The notes below the pieces were generated by a model. That model made no database searches. It was not told the origin of the DNA and saw only the letters and a program-made list of their open reading frames with translations. From the NCBI GenBank assembly GCA_018873245.2, contig JAEMBT020000003.1, positions 5,847,843 through 5,911,842 of the forward strand: DNA of 64,000 nucleotides. The letters are read 5' to 3'. This DNA comes from Archegozetes longisetosus. Taxonomy: Eukaryota > Arthropoda > Arachnida > Sarcoptiformes > Trhypochthoniidae. Both the position numbers and the translations under genes were made by a program. Of this stretch, positions 11,648 to 23,560 are shown piece by piece. Position 1 is the stretch's first letter, and each line of letters begins with the position of its first letter.

Positions 11648-14298
11648 ATGGAATTGTGCTCTAATGGCCTCAACAGAACAACTAATAGGATCGCACTTAT
11701 GGTATGATTTAGTTGGGCTTAACCTGAATGCCGCTTAAACTAATTGTTTATGCAGATCGACTTCCATAAATAATTGAATTAATTATTCAAATTTAGGTGC
11801 TTTTAATATGTTGTGAAGTGTCGATGAGATCTTTTGGCAGAGTTCCAGTCTGTAAAACGAAAAAAATTAAGGTAATTATCATAAGAGTAGATGTGAGAAG
11901 AGATAAAGTAAAACATAATTTCATTAGAACTGTGATCAAGAAGACTCGCTATCTTTTCTTTGGATGATCAAACGAAGTCCACCGTCGTACTTCTTCGGCA
12001 CAATTCATGTTCCTTACACTCGCGTTTGGGATTCAATTCCAAATCGAGTGAAGCTAGCCTTTCAGACAAGTGACAGTGTTTTCTTTGAGTTGGATCTAAT
12101 GGATGCGTACACTGTATCGAATTTGTCCAATTGTCAAATGCTTCCTAGAGGGATCAAATTGATGGATGTCTTACCCGGGGATTTGTATAGGCGTTTGAAG
12201 AGACACTTAGACTACGTACGTGTGGTGTTGCCATCCTGGATGACACCTGACCAAAGAGCACGAGGACTATATGCTGAATATTTGTATAATGCTATAGCTG
12301 GTAATTGGGAACGTAAAAGACCTGTTTGGGTCATGTTAATGGTCAATTCATTAACTGAGAGTGATATCAAATCAAGAGGTATTCCTGTCTTGGATTTGTA
12401 TTTAGCGCAAGAGGCTCAAAGGTTGAACAAAAAAGTCGGATCTGTTGAAAAAGTAAACTCAATACTTGTTTACAATACGTAAATATCAACCATTTTTACG
12501 TTAGCTTAAGACTCAGTTCACTTTATACTTTCTATTAATAGTTTTATCTGACGTAAACATGAAATATTGATGAGAAAATTCAAATTTATATATATATTTT
12601 TATATATATATATAATTTACATATATAATTTATATATATATATATATATAACAAACTAATCAAATTGATTGACAATACATTCAGGTTGAAGAGCAATGTG
12701 TTCCTTTGAATGGACTTAATTTTTCTCAAGTACTTTTCGCATTGAACCAAACACTATATCAACACGAAGGAATAAGGCGTGGAATTTTGCGTTCAAGATT
12801 AACTACTGACGATCTTATTAGGCATTATAATTGTGGTAATCTCAATCAAATTATATTCAACCACGACACTACTCATGTAAGCGTATTATTAGTGAGCGTT
12901 TTATCAATTGATTGCATTTATGATGAATTGATTGCGATTATTCATTCGACTGTATAGGTTCCTACTTTACAAAACAATTCTCTGTTCACTAATTCTCAGG
13001 ACGAACAATTAGCTCAACATATCGATGATTACTTCAGATCTGAGTTAATAGTTAAGCGCAATAAACGAATGAGTCAAAGAGTGCTCAATTTACTCAATAC
13101 AAATCCTCATCAAAGTTTTTTCTTCGCTTTCGGTGCAGGTCATTATTCTGTTGAACTTACTTTGAATAATTTGATGATTCAAGCTAAACCTTTTGCTTAA
13201 GAGTTGTGTATTTGAATTTTAGGACACTTTTTAGGCAACGATTCGATATTAGATTTTGTTAAAGAGAATGGTTTCGAGGTGGTACGTGTGTCTGATTTTC
13301 ATCTGAATACAAAAGCTAAAAAGTAAGCATTCGTATTAGTGTTAAACGCAATAAAAAGTAATAATTTCATTTAATATGTTGATCAGGCGCTACAAACTTC
13401 GCTGTAGATCTCAACAAAACAGACATAATCTCAGACCTAAATCTCAATCAAAGTCTACTTCATCAGAGCGAGTTGCAAATGAGAAAAATGTTAGAAACAT
13501 AGGAACAGATAATGTTAAAAGTGTTAATATAGATGATGACAACATAGTTTTATTGCGAAATGAAAATGAAGAGCAAAAAAAATATAATAGATTGGTATCG
13601 AGTAAAAGTGAGAGAGAAGAACCGATGCCATATATAATCTCGCCGTCAATGAGAAGTACAAGATTAAGATCAAGACTATCAGGGAGAACAAGCAATACTA
13701 ATAAAATTGGCAGCAGTACTACCTCGTCAAGGATGTTGGTTGAAGATTATTCATCTTTTCGACAAGAAGATCGCAAGTTTAATGATCTATGGGTGCGCTT
13801 AGAAACAGTTACTACAAAGTAAGTCTGAATAGAATATAACAATACGGCTAAGTGCATGGAGTACACATCAATGCTAAATGTATAGAGCATAACATGAATG
13901 CATAGAGTATAACATCAATGCATAGAGTATAACATCAATGCTAAATGTATAGAGTATAACATGACTACTTAAATGCATAGAGTATAACATGACTGCTGAA
14001 TGCAGGTATCATTTGTTAGAGCTATACAACTAAAGTCTTAGCAGAATGCATAGAACTTATTGTATATGTATTACATTGATTATTACTTAATAGGAGACCG
14101 GTTGTAATACCTCGGGAGGAGATATCTGGAGATGTGGAAGTAGTGAAAAATTATTTACGCGTATTGTACAGCGCAACGTCCAGTTCTAATGCTCATCTCT
14201 ATTGTCATTCCAATGTTAATGTAATACTCGTTTGCTTTATTCATATATTAATTTTATTGATCTCCTATTTCAAGTCCCTTTTATTACTACTATTATGA
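11648..14298 (+). CDS. TRABD2: TIKI-family Wnt-inactivating metalloprotease
   Basis: Eight exons give 587 residues: 11648-11701, 11797-11871, 11928-12452, 12685-12876, 12958-13138, 13223-13322, 13387-13818 and 14094-14298. TIKI proteins are cell-surface proteases that trim Wnt N-termini and so inactivate the ligand. The two catalytic GX2H motifs of the family are present: YFFGTIHVP (His about 70) and FGAGHFLG (His about 344). Between them lie the highly conserved [20 protein letters not shown] and [16 protein letters not shown]. The first two small exons were inferred by phase-compatible donors and acceptors and supply a signal peptide core ([14 protein letters not shown]). A Ser/Arg-rich low-complexity stretch follows the protease domain. 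The last exon ends in a hydrophobic membrane anchor ([17 protein letters not shown]), as expected for a type I protein. The protease core is certain; exons 1-2 are likely. Confidence 0.92.
12577..12651. repeat. (TA)n-rich tract in a TIKI intron
   Basis: Alternating TA runs interrupted by short AT-rich stretches lie in the intron between TIKI exons 3 and 4. It is a self-complementary simple repeat. Confidence 0.8.
13844..14008. repeat. Minisatellite in the last TIKI intron
   Basis: Degenerate tandem copies of a roughly 22-27 bp unit built on ATGCATAGAGTATAACAT, often followed by CAATGCTAA or GACTGCTGA variants; about six copies. It fills most of the final 275 bp intron. Confidence 0.8.
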
Positions 14299-15000
14299 TT
14301 TGAGACTAAAGACTAAAATTTATAAGTGATAATAATTACTATGCCTTTTATGACAATTTGTAATCATTGTGTACACATACGATGTGCTGTTGATGTAATA
14401 CTTGTTATACTGTATAACTTATACTTCAATTAACTGTAATAAGTGACGGACCCTAAAAAGATTCTCATATTTTCGATGTATATTTTCTCTAATCGATTCC
14501 TATGAAATGTCTGGGCTCTAACAATTCAGAATGTGTGCAGATTTCTGATATGGAGTGTTTAAACAGTGAGCAATTTATTTTAGTGCTGCTGATCAAAAAT
14601 GATAAATTAGTCAGTGGTATTAATAGCTGGTATTGGGCCGAACTTTGAAACTTGGCTGTTATGCACATAAGTGGCTTTTAGGTGCATGCAGTGTAGTCAA
14701 TGTGCAGTTAGACGAGCAAACAATCTTGCACTATCTCTATAGTCAAGCTAACTTTGCATTATAACAAACTTCTAACGCCAATATAATATTACGAAAGCCA
14801 AATATATCATATAAAATCAAACATGCTTTTCATTTATGATACGGGTATATATGGGCTTATTTAATAACTTATAAAACTTGTGCACTAACTAATGTCACGA
14901 CTATAGCCAATAATGAAATTTTTCTTATAGACTATTCATTGATAGAGTCAGTAATCAAGTTGAGAGTAAGAGAAATGAGGATAAGAGTAGTGTTGGTATG
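14299..15000. other. TIKI 3' flank, no gene
   Basis: AT-rich sequence after the TIKI stop, likely containing its 3' UTR. No exon-like stretch or repeat structure was recognised. Confidence 0.45.
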
Positions 15001-15315
15001 ACTGTGGCCACAACGTGTATTCTCAAGCAATAACAACTCATGCACAATAGTGTTATCAACCTAAGAATACACCGCGTGTGCCCAGGCCAGAGACCATTAT
15101 ATGAGTGTTGCCCGTTCTCAGCCACCAAACGAAATTCGCCGAGCTGAGGCGGTAGTGTGGGGCATAGTTTGGCCAGAGGCGGTTATGGTTATAACAGGAA
15201 GCATGTGGTCATGGGGCCAGCGCATCGCCGTCAAAGAAGTGCAGCGACTACGAAACTAGAACCCGAGACCTCCGCCCCAAGGTTAGACTCTCTGACCACT
15301 ACACCCCAGATCATT
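15000..15315 (-). mobile_element. tRNA-derived SINE-like element
   Basis: A GC-richer island in AT-rich surroundings. Read on the minus strand from about 15312, it begins with a tRNA-like head. The box A-like sequence is TAGTGGTCAGAG and the box B-like sequence is GGTTCTAGTTT, about 30 bp apart, as in RNA polymerase III internal promoters. About 230 bp of unrelated body follow. The inner part contains an inverted repeat (ACGTGTATTCT near 15015 against AAGAATACACCGCGT near 15062). The left boundary is uncertain and no target duplication or poly(A) tail was clear. It could also be a tRNA pseudogene next to other GC-rich sequence. Confidence 0.5.
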
Positions 15316-15584
15316 ATGTGAACATCTCTTTATAGTAGACATCATATATTATTAGCTGTGTTTGGAGACAAAATATGCATTATTTAAACCAATGCTAACA
15401 GAACACCTGCACTCCATTCAATTGAGTTGCTTATCCTGGGGTCATATTTGCATTAGTTTGTATTAGGGTACCAATCGTTGATCCTTTTGTGAAATGCTTT
15501 AATATATGATGTTCTGCTCTGCACTTGCATATAAGCGCATTACCAGACAATATACATTACTCCTTAAGATTGCAAAAGCATATG

Positions 15585-15590
<6 letters not shown>

Positions 15591-15649
<59 letters not shown>
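15591..15649. repeat. (CT)n microsatellite
   Basis: An uninterrupted run of about 29 CT dinucleotides. The open frame across it (15506-15727) is only the repeat being translated. Confidence 0.95.
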
Positions 15650-15650
<1 letters not shown>

Positions 15651-17205
15651 ACCCTCGCCCTTGTCTCATATTCTTCTATTCCCTCTTTCTTGCATCGTAT
15701 CTGAAGCCTATCCTATCCTTTTGTTGAAATGGCATTTGATGTTGAGATGCTCTTTGCTTAAGGATCGCTCGGGAAACAAAGCAATGCTCTGATCTCTCAC
15801 TCCAAATTGCATTGTCTGTCCCTATTTCCTATCTATATTCGATTGTCTTTATTCAAGCTTATGATAAATCTATATATTATTGTAATCTTGAATCAACGCT
15901 AGACTCTTGAGCTGATTGTATCAGTAGATGACTACTGGCCAAAGGAATATGAGTTTATGCGATAGTAATTGCATACAGTATTGCATACGGTATTGCATAC
16001 AGTATTGCATTCAGTACTGAAAATGGTTGATGGAATCTAGAGTTATCAGAGATATCTTGGGAATCGAGTTACAAGTGACGCGAAATGACAACCACAGAAT
16101 AAAACTTTTACATCGCGGTCTCTTTATTGATCATAAGATCACAACATCACATCATCACTGCCTTTTCCAATCACTCAAATCCATAAACAGCCACTATTTG
16201 GACTGACTTTCCTGCTCTTTCTGACTCTATCTGAACCTGAAATCGAGAGCATATTTGCTGAAATTTAGTTTCTGTTTTTGCATATAAACTGGAATTTTGA
16301 ATTTGTTATTCGATCATGTTTCTAATTATAAATGCTATTTGAGAGAGTGCTTCCTATAAAAATGTATTAATTGGGTTTGAGCTCGTGTCAGCTCCGAGCA
16401 TAACTTATATGCGATTCTCTTAACATTTATGTGATTTTGTTTCCTTCAGAGGGTGAACAGATAAAACTTTGCATTTACTTACTATCAAATCTAATTGATT
16501 AAAATTAAGAGAAAAAGTAAAGTATGGTAGAGCGTAGTAGAGTAGATGAGTTCATTTTAAGAGGATGAGTGCAGTAAATAGTTATATATGATTATTTAAT
16601 ATAAAACTTACCGCCTTTCGCCAGACCAATAATTATGTCAGAATTGGTAAATATCCATATGCAACCAAGTCCAGATCTGACTCTCAATCAACCAAGTCCA
16701 GACCTGACTCTCAATCAACCAAACAGCTGCTAATTGGAAACTTACACAATTGTTCTTTCTTTTATCCTAATATTCAGTGGAGTCGATGCCTGGATTGTAC
16801 TGAACTGATTAGTGGTGCCAAATGAGGTGATGGCTGGTTAGATGTTTATTAATACGGATATATAGCTGAAGATCCAACAGGTTGTCTTCCTTTTAGCTGT
16901 ACAAACAAGTGTGCTCTCACTCAGTTCGCAGCCCTGTCAGCACATCTCTTCTGCATTGAAGCATCAATGTTCATGTTCGGCTTTTTCTCTCAATTCTTCT
17001 TATATCTCATTTCACTTGATAATAATAGGAAACTTTTAAGAAAAAATCCTTTAATTGAAAAGTACACTGGGCGTAAATGAGATAGAATAAAGCGAAAATA
17101 TAAGAGCTATGGAAAAGTTTATTACTTGACTATCGAATCATTTGAAGCAAACTGATGGTTGATGCTCATGTATTCAGACGCTTATGTTATGGATTGAACA
17201 GGCTT
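15650..17205. other. Gene-poor tract
   Basis: No gene supported. At 15971-16010 there are four copies of a 13-bp TATTGCATACAG-like unit. At 16665-16718 a 27-bp unit occurs twice. Confidence 0.45.
16665..16718 (+). repeat. 27-bp direct duplication
   Basis: Two 27-bp copies (CCAAGTCCAGA(T/C)CTGACTC...) differ at one base. Read from an ATG at 16659 they keep frame and would encode PSPDLTLNQ twice before a stop, but nothing else supports a gene here. Confidence 0.8.
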
Positions 17206-17302
17206 TGCTCTTACTCTCTTGCTCTCTTACTCTCTTACTCTCTTACTCTCACACCCTCTCACTGCCTTACTCACTTACTCTCTCGCTCGCTCACTCTCTC
17301 AC
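17206..17302. repeat. Pyrimidine-rich CTCTTA/CTC tandem repeat
   Basis: Imperfect copies of TCTCTTAC grade into CTCTCACT and CTCGCTCG units over about 95 bp. Confidence 0.85.
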
Positions 17303-18370
17303 TATGATGCTCTGAATCGAATCGACGTCATACTCTGTTGAGTAGATTTGCTGCGCACCCGCATCTCATCATCAATTTGGGTTTCCTCTCACAATAACCT
17401 CTATTCCATACTACATCACACTTAAGCATACCATGTTTACTTCAGCATACAGTCTAACCCCGATTTGTGCAATAGTTTCGGTGGTCCAGTGACTTTTGAG
17501 ATATAGGATGCGGCGAAGACGTTTTGTATGGAAGAATAACGATGTTAAGTTGTTATTTCATGTTCTCAAAACTTTGCAATGTATGCATTCATCTTATTTT
17601 ATAAATAACTCTATTTTCCTAAATCAACTCTACAACTTTAACATGTACAAAATGGCTAAAGTTTCAGTCGTAGCTTTGGTAACTAGATTTTATAAGAAAG
17701 CATTTGATCAAATAATCAAATATTTTCAAATTCAGTCAAATTTTGATCTTAATGTAAAAATCTGATGAGCAAAATAGACGTATGAGTTTAAGAATTAGAA
17801 AAGTATTTTCTTAACTCAAATTAGCTAAGTTGAAGAAGTAAAAATAAAAAGACAGTGAAGCAAAAGTAGGATAGACTGTAGCAAATTATATTGAATTGGC
17901 ACATATGCTACAAATTTGATTCTGCATTGAGTTCGTATACACCCCTTACCATCTCGTCATTTATTGTATTTTACTCATTGCTGGCTTCACTTCATATATA
18001 CAGCAAATACATTCATTTCCGCTATTTGAACGCTAACAGCTAACAACTAACAACTAACAGGTCCAAGTCATAAGTTAGTAAGAGTTTGATCATAAAGAGC
18101 GTTAAGGCAATAGGCAATAGAGTATATGCATGGCATGTGCCATATGTAAGGCTTTGCTTCTTCTAAAATAATACATTACTATGTCTTCTTGACTAGTTCT
18201 GTAATAGTTAGGAGTTTGACAGCAGCTTTTAGAGAAATGTTCCACTAGAAGGTATATAATGTTAATGTTAGCTGCGGTCTGCACAGCAGTCTGTCTCTGC
18301 CCAACTTGTTTGTTTGCAAAGTTAGCAATAGGTCATTTAATGGACTAAAACATGCGACTTCACTACATGA
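17303..18370. other. Gene-poor tract
   Basis: The open frame at 17496-17765 begins with a run of Arg codons, but the rest shows no family motif and its start is weak. I see no supported gene. Confidence 0.4.
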
Positions 18371-18590
18371 GATCTACCAATATAGAACCATATAGAAGAA
18401 TATGCTATTATATCTGACTTACCAATATATGGTATATAGAAGAATATGCTATTATATCTGACTTACCAAATATATACTATACAGAATATACTATTACGCC
18501 AGATCTTCCAATATGTACCTTATATACCATAGAATATACCATAGAATATGCTATAGAATATACCATAAAATATGCTATTATATAAGTTTG
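18371..18590. repeat. AT-rich minisatellite
   Basis: Two near-identical copies of a ~45 bp unit (ATATAGAAGAATATGCTATT, ending TCTGACTTACCAA) are followed by more diverged copies and a run of short ACCATAGAATAT-type units. Degeneracy rises to the right. Confidence 0.8.
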
Positions 18591-18738
18591 AAATACATAC
18601 AAGTTGTACACACTATCAAGACTATAACAATACTAGCACTCCTACTTCTCAATTGAATATAATGGTTGAGAAAAGAATTGGCTTTTATTTTCTTTCACGT
18701 TCTATTGAGAAAACATTTTGGAAAACATTTTGAGATGG

Positions 18739-18759
18739 AGAGAGAGAGAGAGAGAGAGA
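18739..18759. repeat. (GA)n microsatellite
   Basis: About ten GA dinucleotides in an otherwise unremarkable tract. Confidence 0.9.
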
Positions 18760-21486
18760 ACGCGAGCATCAGTTATTCGATACAACATTCATTGTTTAAT
18801 CTTATGTACGTTTACCAACTACTTAGTCAGTAAATACAGGCCTGTTTTACATTGAAATATGAGTCTTTAGTGACTAGAAATTAAATTGAGGAAAGGGTGC
18901 CACATATTCTCATGCACGAGATCACACCCGAGATCGCATTACATCCACCAAACATTTGATGGTTAAACAGGTAAAACCTTAAATCCCACTATCTTCTCTC
19001 AATTGCCATCCATATTACTCTTCATACCCCTCTTCGTCCAGTACACTAGACCCAACCAACTCTAAATTGCTCACTTAGTCACTTGTTTAGTGTCCAAACC
19101 AATTGGCAATCGGGCGAGTGTTGAATACTTATAGGAAAAGCTAAACCTTTCGTGTGGAAGCCAACCAACAGAAGCGAACGAACACTTTGGATAGTATAAA
19201 CTATCGTCATTAACTACATGAACATTACTGATTCTGTACATTGAAAACGCAACTTATTGACTATTCATGTAATTCATTTTTGATAGTATTGGGAAACCAA
19301 ATGTAATTCTTAATTGGATGAAGCACTGCATACAAATTGGCTCAATAATTAACATTTATTTGTGGATATATATAGTATGGTAACTACTCTGACTTCTGTT
19401 AATTATAATCAATTAAAACTATTACTCTCATAAGTTGCATACCTTTCATGAGAATAAGGATATTTTTTGCAGATAATAATAACAACTATGGTCAATATTC
19501 TGTTTAATCATCAATTGAATTAAAGTTTTCAAAAGTTGGAGTCAACTTTTCTAAATAACTTGGCTCAAAATGACTTAACTAAAGCGAAAGCAAACAAAAA
19601 TAAAATTGGAATTAATTATTCTGGTGTGAATGGCATCTGTTTTACTTCTATTACTCTCTATTGTTTACTGATTGAAAGGATATGACAAAGTCTTGTTTAA
19701 TAGGCAATAGAAACATTTTACATTTTTATGGAACAAAGAGAGAAAGAAAAGAAGAAGGTTCAGATAGGTGTTGGGTTGGATGGCAAAATGATAAAATAAT
19801 TGATGATAGTATTTGAGGAATAGAATAGAGTTAGGTTTGAATAATAATATTAGGCCTGGTGTAACTTTATTCTGTACGGAAGACAAGCAAATTGCCTTTT
19901 CTCTCTTGGTGGTACAGTTACCATGCCAAAGTGTCCATGCATAGATTTCTCTATATTGGATTCCTGCAGTTATCTCATCTCCACATTCATTCTTCCAATA
20001 CCCTATCTCACTTCCACTATAACACTTCTAAAATATAACTCTATCCCACTAAATAGTCTCCTTTAATAGTTACTAAGTTCTTCTTTTGTACTAATCAAAT
20101 CATTTTCATTTGCTATCTTTTATTATTTTTCTTATTTATTTATGAAAATATTTAGCGAAAGAGTAAAAAGTCAAACCACTTTTCAAGTGACAATTCATAC
20201 AAAGAGGAGATGTAATAAAGGATGTTATAGTTTACGTGCAATTCACTTTCTTTTGTGAAAAAATGTTATCGCTTCAATTTTTGCTTTTTACAGCCACTCC
20301 TTCACGTCGTTGGAAAACGCCTGCAGTTTCCAAACTTTCTAAACAAATAAATCAATCATTGCTTTCACTAACTTAAACTGCAAATCATTTTATTGACAAA
20401 AATCGATATATAATCAAACTTGTTGCTTTTAGTTCATTTATTTAACTTCTTCTGTATGAGTTCTCACTGGAGATCAACTTGAGCTGAAATTTTCAGCTTT
20501 TCGATAATCTGTTTGATTTTAGTCATAGAAAAGTGTTGTGCTTGTAACCTAAAAGTTGATTTTATTGAATATTTAGTTTCTGACACTTATAGCTTAAAAC
20601 ATAAATGTGAAAATTGATAATTTACTGATCAAATTTGGAATGAATTCAATTATTGAAGTACTTAAAAGTGATAAGAGAGTGAAATTGACATGATGTTTTG
20701 AGTGTTTGATTAGAATGGGGCTCTACGGAGAAGGCAGGTCACTGTTCTGTTGAACTATTATTTTGAGAAATAGTAGCAAAAACACGAAATATAGTCAATA
20801 CCTTTCCATGTGAAACAATAATCGATTTTGACGTTATCTGTCATCGAGTCACTAATATATGCTTGGGTCAACATGAATCACCAACTTTTAGTATATATTT
20901 GTGTTATTTGAGCATTTTTTCTAATTCATAATACAACCAATTATTAATAAACGTCATCTTGTAAGAGTATAAATCATATCTTATTCCTACTCGTAATCAA
21001 TTAAATTAAACTAATTTTTTATTAAATTCAAATAAGAAAGTAATTTGATACAGATTTGATTACAACTTGCTTTCAATAAAGCTTGATTGCCTGCGTGCAA
21101 ATAGAGATTGAAATAAAAATTTGGATGCATTGACCTAATCTTAGAATTGGTCACATCTAATGCTGAGAGTTAGGATCATTAAGAGCAATGGCTTTGATTA
21201 TAGGAAAACAAAGTCTAAAGTTAAGAAACATCGTTCAAAGTTATAGATTCAATTAGTTGGTCATTAGAATAAGTGTAGCGGTAGTGCAATAGATAATAAA
21301 ATAAATGAATTACATAGTGATAATGTGAATCATTAGTTGACAGTTGTAGACATTGGAGTCGTGCCAAACCTTTTAACCAAATATGAATCGATGGAAAGAA
21401 ATAGCAGTATATAAAAAGCGACCATTAATGCGTCGAAAACAACAAATGGCCACTTGATATATTTAACTGCCTATTTTTTATAAGCT
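18760..21486. other. Gene-poor tract
   Basis: About 2.7 kb without a supported gene on either strand. The minus open frame at 19665-19886 is Leu/Phe-rich by composition and shows no motif. Confidence 0.45.
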
Positions 21487-21640
21487 AAGGATAGATAGAG
21501 AAAAGCTGTGGAGAAAAGCTATAGAGAAAGGCTATACACAAAGCTATACACAGAGCTATACACAGAGCTATACAGAAAAGCTATCTCTAAAGGCTATGCA
21601 GAAAACTTACGCCAACAGCTATACAGAAAAGCTATGTTAG
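21487..21640. repeat. GCTATA minisatellite
   Basis: Eight or more degenerate copies of a ~15-16 bp unit, AGAAAAGCTATA / CACAGAGCTATA, run in the same direction. Confidence 0.85.
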
Positions 21641-21911
21641 AACACACGCAACACAGTTACACAAAATAGACAGCACTTCAAACAGACAATAGTCAGTTAG
21701 TTCTTCTGCAATGCCATTCCCTGGCGGTTTCCGGACTGTCAACGCTTCTATTCACTGCTTCCACTGACTTGCAATATAAGAAATCAATGAATGTATATAA
21801 TTCATATTTTTATCGTGTGCCATAACTCCCCTCTGCAATCATTCACGAATGCGCTTTTAATGAACTGAAATAAGTTTTTATGATGTTATGTTGCCTTTGC
21901 AATAGACCCAA

Positions 21912-21914
<3 letters not shown>

Positions 21915-21974
<60 letters not shown>
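21915..21974. repeat. (GA)n microsatellite
   Basis: An uninterrupted GA run of about 60 bp, the purine-strand counterpart of the CT run at 15591. Confidence 0.95.
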
Positions 21975-21977
<3 letters not shown>

Positions 21978-22587
21978 GTGAGACTCGAGACTGAACGCTT
22001 CAAACTGAAGACTTACAGAACAAATGCAGATCTACTCAATTAATGCATTTCTACTTTGATAATACTGACGAATTTAGTGTAGAAGCCAGAAATTGAATAG
22101 AAGAAGACTGAGTACTAATGGATGGTACAGTATATGTCTGATAAAGTCCAGAAACAAATTAGGCCTAATTAAGAGTATATCATCAGCATGATCATCATTT
22201 GAAGGTTTGGCCCTAACCTAACCAAACATTGAAATATAAAATGCATCATTATTTATATTATAGGATAGTCTTATTAAGACTAATTGTTCTGCTGTTTTGC
22301 TTTCAATATATATCTCATAAATACTATTTATTATAGAATTGACTGCTTTTCTCTTTTATAACTGTGACATGAAAACTGTAATTTGCTTACAAATTGGCTT
22401 TTGATTATGTTATATTTTTCTAAAAATAGCAGTTGGTCAGCCCGGTTATAAATATATCCATTAATTACATCTTAGTCCGTATTGTCAATTCGTCGTTGAT
22501 TTCAAGCATTCAGTTAATGCACTCAATTATACATTATGTCTTCAATTCATTTCCTACCATCCACTGCTATTTTCTTGTATATATAAG

Positions 22588-22618
<31 letters not shown>

Positions 22619-23460
22619 TCAAAACTTTCTTCTCTTCTTTCCTCTCATTGTGAAATTTGCACTAAATTATATTTCAGTAAAACCACTGAACCAATAGACA
22701 GTTCTTACCTGGAAGAAGAAATTTCTGCAAATTTTTCGTTCAACAGTTCGTTCAACTATATTTGAAATGAATCAGTTATTAAATATACGCCACTTATGGA
22801 AGTTTAGAACTGTATTGGCACTGAATATTATTCTAAACCAAACATCAAAGAAATTGTAATCGAAAGTCACATGAAAAACAATTTTAGCGGAGAATACGCC
22901 TTAAATGTCATCTCCGTGTGTGTATTGAGAAATCTCTTTTCGCTACTCTCTTAACATAGCCTTTAGCTAATCAATTCCTAAACTGATCTCTTCTTCTTAA
23001 AGAGGCTCTGACATAAACAGGTTTGCAATTGTACAGAAGATCAATTTCAAGACCATTAATGCACTAACTTTTATATATCAATACCTAAGATGGTAAGCGC
23101 CACTTTCCCATATTTTAGCTGACGAGGGAATGCGTAAACAGAATCAACAGAATCTACAGAATTATCAGACTCTAAGGTTAATCGCATTGGCTTCACATCT
23201 ATTTGGTGGCTGCTCTCTAATCCTGCGGCCAGTTTGGATTAAACCTACCGTTTTTAAGCTCCTTTCGCTCCTTTCTTTTTACTCACGCATTGAAACCATG
23301 GAAACTAAACCTCTGGTCGTCCCAAAGAACTTACTAAAGGTATCAAAGCGTCACAGGTTAACTCTGCTTCTCGATTGATTTGGTTTTACTTATTGCTTAT
23401 AACCTGTTGCTTTCTCAACACCAAAACTTTTCATCTTTTCCGAAGCAGCCATCACTAAAA
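21975..23460. other. Gene-poor tract with (TA)n and a possible exon
   Basis: A (TA)n run lies at about 22587-22614. At 22678-22766 a good acceptor (TTATATTTCAG) precedes an open stretch ending YLEEEISANFSFNSSFNYI and a stop, which could be the last exon of an unidentified plus-strand gene. A second open frame at 23130-23378 has no recognisable motif. Neither could be linked to other exons. Confidence 0.35.
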
Positions 23461-23560
23461 TAGTCTGAAAATCACAAATTCATAGTTAGGTTAGTCTGAA
23501 AATTACAAATTCATAGTTAGATTAGTCTGAAAATTACAAATTCATAGTTAGATTAGTCTG
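23461..23560. repeat. 31-bp tandem repeat, three copies
   Basis: Copies of TAGTCTGAAAATTACAAATT + CATAGTTAGAT start at 23461, 23492 and 23523 with only a few differences; a fourth partial copy starts at 23554. Confidence 0.9.

Noticed and set aside
15245-15312. Functional tRNA gene
   Set aside because: Box A and box B resemble a tRNA, but a clean cloverleaf with paired acceptor ends is not visible; it is better treated as SINE-like.
15506-15727. Open frame with a Ser/Leu repeat
   Set aside because: It is a translation of the CT microsatellite and has no other support.
17496-17765. Arg-rich short protein
   Set aside because: It begins at a non-ATG codon, has no motif, and the later part has random AT-rich composition.
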